Of a stretch of DNA of 13,345 nt, positions 7,370 to 13,345 are shown in pieces. A program made the translations under genes and the position numbers. The notes beneath the pieces are model-generated. The model was not told the origin of the DNA and did not search any database. It was given only the letters and a program-made list of their open reading frames with translations. Position 1 is the stretch's first letter. Every line of letters starts with the position of its first letter. The stretch covers positions 1 to 13,345 of the forward strand of contig CABUCA010000053.1 in NCBI GenBank assembly GCA_902489965.1. Direction: 5' to 3'. The stretch comes from an uncultured Collinsella sp. (GTDB taxonomy: Bacteria > Actinomycetota > Coriobacteriia > Coriobacteriales > Coriobacteriaceae).

Positions 7370-8089
7370 CTATCGCTTGGAATTGACGCGGTAATGGAAG
7401 ATCTCGGGGTGTGTGCGAGTGTGCGTCACCTCAAACAAGATGCCATCCGAGGTGTACGACTGACTCTCCATGACGGCAACGCAGTTGTATTTGCCGAGGT
7501 CAAGATAGCTGCAGTCCTCATCGTTGGCGAGCTCGACACTCACCGTACGACGGCTCGCCATCACTTTGACACCGCGCTTGTGCTCCAGATAGCCGTAAAT
7601 AGAATCTGCCGCGATCTCGGGAGTCAGGCCCTTGGCGATCGACGCCAAAAAATAGCCATGGTCCACTTGGCGCGCGTTGCCGTTGAGGCTTCGGACACGC
7701 ACTACGCGAATCAACTCCTCGCCCACCTTAAAGCCCAGGTGACGAGAGAGTTGCTCGGTGCAAACCAGATGTTCGAAAGACTTAACGTCCGTCGATGCAA
7801 CGGCATTGTTGCGCTTTGCAAACTCGCCAAACGACTCAACCTCTTCGAGTGCGCCCAACATGTCGGTTTCGCCCTTAAGCCAAATAACGCGCACGCCCTT
7901 GCCGTGTATGGGCTGCACAAACATCCCGTCGGCCAGCATACCCAAGGCGCGACGGACGGTATTGCGAGTGCATCCGAACTCTGCGGTCAGCTCGACTTCG
8001 GTTGGCAGCATCTCCTGAAACGCATAGGTCCCATTAATGATGCGCGAGCGTATTTCTCGGTAGATTCCTTCGTATATCGCTTTTGGCAT
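7370..8089 (-). CDS. GntR-family transcriptional regulator, HutC/UTRA type
   Basis: Predicted DNA-binding repressor or activator that senses a small effector, probably a sugar or sugar phosphate; 239 residues. Residues about 5-68 form the winged helix-turn-helix, including LPTEVELTAEFGCTRNTVRR and the wing GKGVRV. Residues about 92-232 fit the UTRA effector-binding domain of the HutC subfamily. SD GAGGTG at 8095-8100, five bases from the ATG at 8089, supports the start. It lies between the ABC operon (same strand, separated by a terminator) and the divergent PTS gene. Sites of the HutC core GTnTAnAC occur in both control regions, including one about 55 bases upstream of its own start, so autoregulation and joint control of both transporters are likely. 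It is TreR-like in architecture, but nothing shows that trehalose is the effector. Confidence 0.93.
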   Translation of the reverse strand: MPKAIYEGIYREIRSRIINGTYAFQEMLPTEVELTAEFGCTRNTVRRALGMLADGMFVQPIHGKGVRVIWLKGETDMLGALEEVESFGEFAKRNNAVASTDVKSFEHLVCTEQLSRHLGFKVGEELIRVVRVRSLNGNARQVDHGYFLASIAKGLTPEIAADSIYGYLEHKRGVKVMASRRTVSVELANDEDCSYLDLGKYNCVAVMESQSYTSDGILFEVTHTRTHPEIFHYRVNSKR

Positions 8090-8143
8090 TGTTTCACCTC
8101 TACATTATTCATTTCCGGCTAGGCACGATAGCATTTCTTAAAG

Positions 8144-8153
8144 TTGTTTAAAC
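8144..8153. promoter_or_regulatory. Candidate GntR operator at the regulator promoter
   Basis: TTGTTTAAAC contains the perfect palindrome GTTTAAAC, matching the HutC-type GntR core. Read on the - strand, TTTAAA within it and TATCGT 16 bases downstream could be the -35 and -10 of the regulator promoter, so binding here would block its own transcription. The promoter call is weak. The operator call rests on the exact 10-base repeat at 8266-8275. Confidence 0.5.
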
Positions 8154-8252
8154 CGAATATCGGTAAAGCGACAGGATTTAACCGTTGACGGTTTCTGTCA
8201 TGCCCAAATCGGTTTCGCTCAAAACTGCCGGTACGACAATCGTCTGGTCCTC

Positions 8253-8275
8253 TACAATGAATCCATTGTTTAAAC
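8253..8275 (+). promoter_or_regulatory. Candidate PTS-gene promoter -10 and overlapping GntR operator
   Basis: TACAAT (8253-8258) is a good -10 match, though no convincing -35 is seen. Seven bases further on is TTGTTTAAAC (8266-8275), an exact copy of the sequence at 8144-8153, placed about where transcription would start. That position fits repression. The PTS start codon follows at 8319. Confidence 0.5.
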
Positions 8276-8318
8276 GTTTCCCCACGCGCAACGCGCCTCG
8301 ATATTCGGAAGGCAGAAC

Positions 8319-10769
8319 ATGCTGCAAAAAATCCAACGCTTTGGCGGGGCAATGTTCGCGCCCGCCATGCTGTTTTCTATATCAGGCCTCATGGTCGGCG
8401 TCTCCGCTCTCGCAACGACTGCGGACATCGTCGGCGATCTCGCCGTATACGGAACCCCTTGGTACGTTTTTTGGACCATCATCCAGCGCGGCTCGTGGAC
8501 GGTCTTTAAACGCCTCCCGCTCCTTTTTGCCGTAGCGCTGCCCATCGGTCTTGCCCAAAAACAACCGGCTCGTTGCTGTCTCGAGGCTCTCGTCGCCTAT
8601 TTTGCCTACTGCTTCTTTTTGAGCGAGATCATTAAGCTGAGCGGAGACAACCTTGGACTTGAGTACCCGTCATCTTTGACCTCCGCCAGCGGTATCACCG
8701 TCATCGACGGCATCAAGACGCTCGACACCGGCATTATCGGCCCGCTGGCGGTATCGGCAACCGTCGTTGCCATCCATGACCGCTTCTACGATGCCAAGGT
8801 TCCCGATTGGCTCGGCACCTTCTCGGGCTCCTCGCTGGTCTACCTCATCAGCTTTTTTGCCGTGTTTGCCCTTGCTGCTATCTCGGCCGCCATCGTGCCC
8901 TACGTATACGATGTAACCGATACGCTGCGTCACGCGCTTGCAGGCGTCGGTCCCTTTGGCGTGGGCATCTTTGTCTTTTTAGAACGAGCACTCGAGCCCT
9001 TTGGCCTGCACCACCTGCTCTACATGCCGATCTACTACGACAACCTGGTCATTAACGACGGCATCTACGCCACGTGGAGCAGTTTGCTCCCCATCCTCTC
9101 CCATAGCACGCGCCCCCTTAATGAGCTTGCGCCGTGGGCCGGTTTTACCGCCACCGGCTGGGTCAAGCTCTTTGGCCTTCCTGCCATCGCAGCTGCGTTC
9201 TACTCCACCGCAAAACCCGAGCGCCGCGCCGGCCTCAGGGTCATCCTTGTTCCCGCCATCATCGCCTCGGTGGTTTGCGGCGTTACCGAGCCACTCGAAT
9301 TTCTCTTTATGTTCACCCACCCCGGGCTCTTTTTGCTCTACGCCGTCTTATCGTCTTGCCTTGCCACAACCATGAATCTCTTTGGCATCGTCGGCATCTT
9401 CTCGGGCGGCCTCATGGAGATGGCAGCCTTCAACTTTATTCCGCTCATGCGCACGCATGCCGGTGCCTATCTTTTGGCGCTCGGTATCGGCCTTGCCTTT
9501 AGCCTCATCTTTTTTGTTAGTTTTCGAGCACTCATCTTGGTCTATGACCTTAAGACTCCGGGCCGCGAGGATCATGTCGCCAATCGCGCGGCAATCGATT
9601 GTTTAACGGGAAGCGACTTTGCCAAAGAGCAATCTCCCAATGATGAGGTCAATAGTCGATCCGATCAAGATCACGTCCTCGCTGAGCGGGTAATTCAGCT
9701 TTTAGGTGGCGTTGGCAATATCGTGGGCGCAACCAACTGCGCCACGCGCCTGCGCGTCGAGGTCGCAGACCCTTCCATCGTTGCAGATAACGCGTCGTTT
9801 GTCGCGGTGGGCGCCAAGGGCCTCATCATTACGGGCAAGACCGCCCAGGTGATCATCGGCATCTCCGTTCCCCGCGTTAAAGAGCATTTTGACCAGATCA
9901 TGGGCCTCGAGCCGGAATTTGTGCCCACCACCTCGGCCTCCCCTGCCGCCAGCGCAGCCCATAAGCGCGGCGATATTTGCTTCTTCGATATCGACGGAAC
10001 GCTCGCCTGGCAAGACCCCAGGCTCGCCCAAGACCTTCCCGAAGACGAGCGGGACCTCTCCCCCTATCCCAACGAGGCGGTTTCGCAGGCAATCCGCGAG
10101 TTTGTCGCCAACGGCAACATGGCCTTTATCTGCACGGGACGCACCCTGAGCTGCATCCACCCCAAACTTCTTGAGCTGCCTTGGACCGGCATCGTCTGTC
10201 TTGCGGGCGGTTACGCCGAGATCAACGGACACGCAATTCGCGATCTGTCGATGACGCCCAGTATGCTGCAGCGTCTTGCCCCCTACCTTGAGCAATCGGG
10301 CGAGGTCATCCGCTTTGAGGGCCTCAACGGCGTCGTGCGCATGAGTGCCGATGCGCCCGATGCTCCCGGATACGCGCGCACCCTGGGCGACGCAGTCACG
10401 CAGCTGCAACATTACAGTGTCTACAAGATCTTGATGTCTACATCACTCGCCAACCACATCGCTCATGATAAGGCACTTGAGCCGCTGCTGTGCTTTAACG
10501 AGCTCGAACTCGAGGTAACCGAAATCTCGCCCCGCGAATGCACGAAGCGCGGGGGCATCCAGTCTGTACTCGACGCCCTCGATCCCCACCACGGAACCGT
10601 ATACGGCATCGGCGACGCCAGCAATGACGTCTCGCTGATGAACGCCGTCGATGTCGGTATCGCCATGGGCAATGCGCCGGACTATCTCAAAAAGCGCGCC
10701 GACTACATCACCGACTCGGTCGACAAAAATGGCGTCGTCAAGGCGCTCGAGCACTTTAGGCTTATATAA
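8319..10769 (+). CDS. Alpha-glucoside-type PTS permease EIIC-EIIB fused to a HAD phosphatase domain
   Basis: Predicted membrane sugar transporter of 816 residues, starting at the ATG after GGAAGG (8307-8312). Residues 1 to about 410 are a multi-span EIIC of the glucose-glucoside family. The start MLQKIQRFGGAMFAPAM, GLHHLLYMPI, FYSTAKPERR and GVTEPLEFLF (321-330) resemble GlvC/AglA/MalX-type alpha-glucoside permeases. Residues about 450-530 are EIIB with the phosphorylatable cysteine C474 in NCATRLRV. A Ser/Ala/Pro linker (about 535-550) leads to a HAD type IIB (Cof-like) domain. Its catalytic blocks appear complete: DIDGT (D557, D559), ICTGR (T606), K743 and GIGDASND (D766, D770). No EIIA domain is present, so one must come from elsewhere. 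An EIICB alone is about 525 residues, so the HAD part is a real in-frame extension. No 6-phospho-glucosidase gene lies nearby. The gene is divergent from the GntR regulator and probably controlled by it. The phosphatase substrate is unknown; the imported sugar phosphate is one inference. Confidence 0.93.
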   Translation: MLQKIQRFGGAMFAPAMLFSISGLMVGVSALATTADIVGDLAVYGTPWYVFWTIIQRGSWTVFKRLPLLFAVALPIGLAQKQPARCCLEALVAYFAYCFFLSEIIKLSGDNLGLEYPSSLTSASGITVIDGIKTLDTGIIGPLAVSATVVAIHDRFYDAKVPDWLGTFSGSSLVYLISFFAVFALAAISAAIVPYVYDVTDTLRHALAGVGPFGVGIFVFLERALEPFGLHHLLYMPIYYDNLVINDGIYATWSSLLPILSHSTRPLNELAPWAGFTATGWVKLFGLPAIAAAFYSTAKPERRAGLRVILVPAIIASVVCGVTEPLEFLFMFTHPGLFLLYAVLSSCLATTMNLFGIVGIFSGGLMEMAAFNFIPLMRTHAGAYLLALGIGLAFSLIFFVSFRALILVYDLKTPGREDHVANRAAIDCLTGSDFAKEQSPNDEVNSRSDQDHVLAERVIQLLGGVGNIVGATNCATRLRVEVADPSIVADNASFVAVGAKGLIITGKTAQVIIGISVPRVKEHFDQIMGLEPEFVPTTSASPAASAAHKRGDICFFDIDGTLAWQDPRLAQDLPEDERDLSPYPNEAVSQAIREFVANGNMAFICTGRTLSCIHPKLLELPWTGIVCLAGGYAEINGHAIRDLSMTPSMLQRLAPYLEQSGEVIRFEGLNGVVRMSADAPDAPGYARTLGDAVTQLQHYSVYKILMSTSLANHIAHDKALEPLLCFNELELEVTEISPRECTKRGGIQSVLDALDPHHGTVYGIGDASNDVSLMNAVDVGIAMGNAPDYLKKRADYITDSVDKNGVVKALEHFRLI

Positions 10770-10882
10770 GCAGCCGGCACGCGCACGCGTCCCGTTTCCC
10801 CAAATCGCCAAAACAGACGCGCCGGCAACTCCAATGTGGCAATATGGTATCTGCACACCGCAACGATGCAACCTAAGAAAGA

Positions 10883-11908
10883 ATGCGAGAACCCGTGTCC
10901 AGTCCGTTTACCAGCTTTTTAGCCCAGCACTTTGACCAGATCAACGACTATCTGGCCACGTTCTTTGACGGACAGGCGACCTCTGCCGATATCGAGCGCT
11001 ACCTGTATACCCCGCTCTCGACATTTACGGCCAATGCCGGCAAGCGCCACCGCCCGCTCATCTGCATGCTCGCCGCCACCGCGGTAGGTGGCAGCTTTGA
11101 GAGCGCCCGCAGCGCGGCGGCAGCTATCGAGCACTTTCAGTCGGGAGCGCTTATCCATGACGACATCGCCGACAACGGACAGCTTCGTCGAGGTAAGCCC
11201 TGCATGCACCTTACCGAGGGCACGGGCCTTGCCATCAATTGTGGCGACCTGGCGCTCACCATGGTCACCAAGACGGTTCTCGACGACCCCACGCTGGAGT
11301 CCGACGTGAAGCTGCGTGTGCTCCACGAGCTTACCGAGATGATCGTCCGCACCATCGAGGGTCAAGCGCTCGACCTGGGTTGGGTCCGTGACGGGCGCTT
11401 TGATATCTCGGTTGATGACTACCTGGACATGGCGACGCACAAGACCGCGTTTTACAGCGGAGCCACGCCGCTTGCCGCCGGGGCCATTATCGGCGGCGGC
11501 AGCGATGAGCAAATCGAAGCGCTGCGCGCCTTTGGCCTGCACACGGGCCTCGCCTTTCAGATTCAGGACGACCTGCTCAACCTTGTCGGCACTAAGGAAG
11601 CCGCCAACAAGGACTTCCGCACCGACATCACCGAGGGCAAGCGCACGCTTGTCGCCGTACACGCCCTCTCTGATGAGCGCCACCACGACGAGATCGAGGC
11701 GATTCTTTCCTCGGGCACCGATGATCCCGCGCAGCTCGCACGCGCCGTGGAGATCTTCCAGGAGACCGGCTCTATCGATTACGCCCACACTTACGCGCTC
11801 GACCTGACCGCTAAGGCCAAAGCGGCCATCGAGAACGTTGAGCTTGATCCGCACGCACGTGAGCTGTTCCTCTCCATGGCAGATTTCTTTGTGGAGCGCC
11901 TTAACTAA
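10883..11908 (+). CDS. Trans-isoprenyl (polyprenyl) diphosphate synthase
   Basis: Predicted to condense isopentenyl diphosphate with allylic diphosphates, giving a prenyl chain for quinones, carotenoids or other lipids; 341 residues, cytoplasmic. Motifs are GKRHRP (53-58), the first aspartate-rich motif DDIAD (93-97) followed by RRG, and GQALDLG. KTAFYSGATPLAAGA and the second motif FQIQDDLLN (225-233) follow. In the second motif the last Asp of DDxxD is Asn. Chain-length rules for this family look at residues just before the first motif. Here positions -5 and -4 are G and A rather than aromatic, which by analogy favours a product longer than C20. The first motif lacks the two-residue insertion of bacterial FPP synthases. 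The SD before the ATG is weak (AAGAAAG); GTG at 10895 is an alternative start. It follows the PTS gene by 113 bases with no strong terminator, so co-transcription is possible but functionally unexplained. Confidence 0.92.
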   Translation: MREPVSSPFTSFLAQHFDQINDYLATFFDGQATSADIERYLYTPLSTFTANAGKRHRPLICMLAATAVGGSFESARSAAAAIEHFQSGALIHDDIADNGQLRRGKPCMHLTEGTGLAINCGDLALTMVTKTVLDDPTLESDVKLRVLHELTEMIVRTIEGQALDLGWVRDGRFDISVDDYLDMATHKTAFYSGATPLAAGAIIGGGSDEQIEALRAFGLHTGLAFQIQDDLLNLVGTKEAANKDFRTDITEGKRTLVAVHALSDERHHDEIEAILSSGTDDPAQLARAVEIFQETGSIDYAHTYALDLTAKAKAAIENVELDPHARELFLSMADFFVERLN

Positions 11909-11950
11909 CGGGGGTTATAAAACCTGTCAGCAGCGTATTTAGGCACAACT

Positions 11951-11979
11951 TGCTACACTGTTGAGTGCATGTTTATGCA
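11951..11979 (+). promoter_or_regulatory. Candidate extended -10 promoter with start-site inverted repeat
   Basis: TGCTACACT (11951-11959) fits an extended -10 element (TGn followed by TACACT), with no good -35. Just downstream, TGCAT GTTT ATGCA (11966-11979) is an inverted repeat at about the predicted transcription start. It could be a small 5' hairpin or an operator. This would drive the gene starting at 12047. Confidence 0.45.
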
Positions 11980-12046
11980 TCCCTTTGCGTTGTCTATCCG
12001 ACAGACGCTCAAATAGTACGAATGGTACGCCGAAAGGGGTTCGTTC

Positions 12047-12952
12047 ATGGAACCTATTACAACGGGCATGCAAGGAGCAGCCGTCGAGGACGTGCAGTCT
12101 CGTCTCCTGCAGCTCGGCTACACGATTGATGCCGCCGAAGTCACCGACAAGTACTTTGGAGCCACCACTGAGCAGGCCGTCAGCACCTTCAGGCTCGACA
12201 GCGGCCTTGCTGCCGGTCATGCCGTCGATATCCCCTGCTGGAGCGCCCTTGTAGACGCTTCGTATAAGCTGGGCGACCGCACCCTCTATCTGCGCATGCC
12301 CAATTTCCATGGCGCCGATGTGCAGGCCCTGCAGCGCGCTCTCAACGTTTTGGGCTTTGCCTGTGGTGAAGACGACGGCTACTTTGGTCCGCATACCGAG
12401 GCCGCCCTGCAGCAGTTCCAGGAAAATGTCGGCCTGTTTGCCGACGGCATGGCCTTCCAGGACACCTACGCCTACATCAACCGCCTGCACCATGTGTGGG
12501 AGGGCAAGCCCTCGGTCACCGAAGCCGAGTCCCGCATCGGTTTTGCTCGCGCCGCCAACGTGCTCGAGCGCTTCCAGATTGCCGTTATCGGCGAGGACCC
12601 CATCGCACGCAGTGTTGCGTCGCGCATGTGGAATATCGCCACGGCAACGACCGACAACAGCGGCATGATGCTCTGCGACTCCGAGGTCCCAACCGACGTT
12701 GACCTGGTGCTCGAGATTGCAAGCGACGAGCTGCCCGCCGACGCCGCACCGCGCGCCACGATTGCCCTCGCCGAGTGCCACAACCTGGCCCAGCGCATCC
12801 GCACCGCCAATGTCGCCGCGCAACAGAAGCCGGCTCGCATTCGCATTGAGCTCACGGGCATGACGCGCTACAACGGCACCTTCACGGCCAGCGACGCGCA
12901 GACGCTCGCCGTACGCCTACTCGACGGCGTTTGCGATGCCCTCGCAGATTAG
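12047..12952 (+). CDS. Protein with two peptidoglycan-binding domains and an unassigned C-terminal domain
   Basis: A 301-residue protein with SD AAAGGGG at 12033-12039, seven bases before the ATG. Two PG_binding_1-type repeats are visible. The first, about residues 5-70, includes VQSRLLQLGY, DKYFGATTEQAVSTF and a closing CWSAL. The second, about 88-148, includes VQALQRALNVLGF, DGYFGPHTEAALQQFQ and ADG. Residues about 170-301 are not confidently recognised. They include QIAVIGEDPIARSVASRM, VDLVLEIASDE and a final AQTLAVRLLDGVCDAL. The layout resembles actinobacterial CwlM-type proteins (two binding repeats followed by an amidase_3 fold). However, the zinc-ligand His and Glu pattern of an active amidase is not visible, and the segment corresponding to the amidase SIH block reads LEIASDE. 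There is no signal peptide or membrane span, so it is predicted to be cytoplasmic and probably non-catalytic. The role is unknown; regulation of cell-wall synthesis is speculation by analogy. Confidence 0.85.
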   Translation: MEPITTGMQGAAVEDVQSRLLQLGYTIDAAEVTDKYFGATTEQAVSTFRLDSGLAAGHAVDIPCWSALVDASYKLGDRTLYLRMPNFHGADVQALQRALNVLGFACGEDDGYFGPHTEAALQQFQENVGLFADGMAFQDTYAYINRLHHVWEGKPSVTEAESRIGFARAANVLERFQIAVIGEDPIARSVASRMWNIATATTDNSGMMLCDSEVPTDVDLVLEIASDELPADAAPRATIALAECHNLAQRIRTANVAAQQKPARIRIELTGMTRYNGTFTASDAQTLAVRLLDGVCDALAD

Positions 12953-12959
12953 GTAAACT
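12931..12959 (+). promoter_or_regulatory. Promoter of tRNA-Gln
   Basis: TTGCGA (12931-12936) and TAAACT (12954-12959), separated by 17 bases, lie 31 bases before the tRNA and overlap the end of the peptidoglycan-binding gene. Transcription would begin near 12966. The short precursor leader holds a 5-bp hairpin, GTTGC/GCAAC (12966-12970 with 12977-12981). Confidence 0.65.
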
Positions 12960-12990
12960 AGACGAGTTGCTTTTGGGCAACACCACACAT

Positions 12991-13065
12991 TGGGACGTAG
13001 TTCAACGGTAGAACTCCGGTTTTTGGTGCCGGCTGTTGGGGGTTCGAATCCCTCCGTCCCAGCCA
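12991..13065 (+). tRNA. tRNA-Gln (anticodon UUG)
   Basis: A full cloverleaf can be drawn. The acceptor stem is TGGGACG/CGTCCCA, and the D arm is GTTC/GAAC with loop AACGGTA. The anticodon arm is CCGGT/GCCGG with loop TTTTGGT, so bases 34-36 read TTG. The T arm has loop TTCGAAT with stem GGGGG/CCCTC. Discriminator G (13062) is followed by an encoded CCA (13063-13065). Decodes CAA and probably CAG. A promoter and a terminator flank it, so it is a single-gene unit. Confidence 0.97.
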
Positions 13066-13074
13066 TTACAATTG

Positions 13075-13109
13075 AGCGCCCTGAGCCCATAACGGCCCAG
13101 GGCGCTTTT
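13075..13109 (+). terminator. Intrinsic terminator of tRNA-Gln
   Basis: A 9-bp stem AGCGCCCTG/CAGGGCGCT (13075-13083 with 13098-13106) is prolonged inside by GCC/GGC and followed by a T run to 13109. It begins nine bases after the tRNA CCA. Confidence 0.88.
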
Positions 13110-13110
13110 A

Positions 13111-13140
13111 TGTGGGCAAGCGGAGGGATTCGAACCCGCA
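13111..13140 (-). pseudogene. tRNA 3'-end-like fragment (T arm), inverted
   Basis: On the - strand, GGGTTCGAATCCCTCCG (13137-13121) is a typical tRNA T-loop with its 3' stem strand. It is an exact inverted copy of 17 bases of the tRNA-Gln T arm (13040-13056). It is followed by CTTGCCCACA, which resembles but does not properly place a CCA end. No matching 5' acceptor strand (GCAAGCG would be needed), D arm or anticodon arm could be found in the next 100 bases, so a working tRNA is not supported. A degenerate tRNA or an attachment-site remnant is possible. Confidence 0.4.
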
Positions 13141-13345
13141 AGGGTGCGAAGCCGAGGAAACGCGAAGGCGCCCCAAGCCCATTAGGACCAAGAGCGCCTA
13201 ACATCAAGAAAATATCAGCCCAGTTCCGAAAAGCGAGCCGCATGCAACAACCAGGTAACCACAGGCCCCGGGAGAGCGGGGACACCGGCTTAGGTTTATC
13301 GCGAGTTCCGCACGAACAGGAGGCCACTTAATGTGGCCTCCGTCG
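13141..13345. other. Stretch without a recognised gene at the window's right end
   Basis: No frame here has a credible start, SD and family signature. Two inverted repeats are visible. One is GGCGCTC/GGGCGCC on the - strand (about 13169-13198). The other is a 9-bp hairpin GGAGGCCAC/GTGGCCTCC (13319-13327 with 13333-13341) with a 5-nt loop. The second resembles a terminator stem, but the window ends before any T tract could be judged. Confidence 0.4.

Noticed and set aside
7370..8089. Naming the regulator TreR and the PTS TreB (trehalose system)
   Set aside because: The regulator has the same architecture, but the permease resembles GlvC/AglA-type alpha-glucoside systems and no trehalose-6-phosphate hydrolase is present. 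A specific name is not justified.
10773..10826. Hairpin GCCGGC/GCCGGC as a terminator of the PTS gene
   Set aside because: Only six solid pairs with a 42-base gap and no T tract.
13111..13215. A complete Ser- or Leu-type tRNA on the - strand
   Set aside because: The T arm is clear, but no acceptor partner, D arm or anticodon arm could be drawn.
12917..13331. Overlapping frames on both strands across the tRNA-Gln
   Set aside because: Products such as GFEPPTAG and GGIRTRK are well-known false translations of tRNA genes.
1..13345. CRISPR arrays, insertion sequences, transposase or integrase genes
   Set aside because: No regularly spaced repeats, terminal inverted repeats or transposase/integrase motifs were seen on either strand.

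Overview
The window is a GC-rich chromosomal segment. Its protein families, Shine-Dalgarno (SD) style leaders, twin-arginine lipoprotein and CCA-encoding tRNA suggest a gut actinobacterium of the Coriobacteriia, most likely Collinsella or a close relative. This is an inference from family resemblance; no search was run.

Layout, left to right. (1) Positions 54-2462: glycogen/alpha-glucan phosphorylase on the + strand, with a strong intrinsic terminator. (2) Positions 2583-7063, - strand: an ABC sugar-import operon reading binding lipoprotein, MalF-type permease, MalG-type permease, MalK/MsmK-type ATPase. It converges on the phosphorylase, and hairpins sit in two of its intercistronic gaps. (3) Positions 7064-7276: the operon's promoter region with candidate GntR operators, bounded by a very long terminator hairpin at 7277-7331. 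(4) Positions 7370-8089, - strand: a GntR/HutC (UTRA) regulator. (5) Positions 8319-10769, + strand, divergent from the regulator: an alpha-glucoside-type PTS permease (EIIC plus EIIB) fused to a complete HAD phosphatase domain. (6) Positions 10883-11908: a polyprenyl diphosphate synthase. (7) Positions 12047-12952: a protein with two peptidoglycan-binding domains and an unassigned C-terminal domain. (8) Positions 12931-13109: promoter, tRNA-Gln(UUG) and terminator. (9) Positions 13110-13345: no convincing gene, but an inverted tRNA T-arm-like fragment and a hairpin.

How the genes may work together. Regions 1 to 5 read as an alpha-glucan/alpha-glucoside locus. The ABC system would import an unphosphorylated oligosaccharide, the PTS protein would import a phosphorylated glucoside, and the phosphorylase would release glucose-1-phosphate from alpha-1,4-glucans. 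The motif TTGTnTAnAC occurs in both control regions (7247-7256, 8144-8153, 8266-8275, with a near match at 7172-7181). It matches the known HutC-type GntR core GTnTAnAC, so one regulator probably controls both transporters.

The best candidate for something new is the EIICB-HAD fusion. It combines sugar phosphorylation on import with a predicted phosphatase in one polypeptide, and so could release free sugar in the cytoplasm without a phospho-glucosidase. The substrate, and the phosphatase's true target, cannot be read from sequence.
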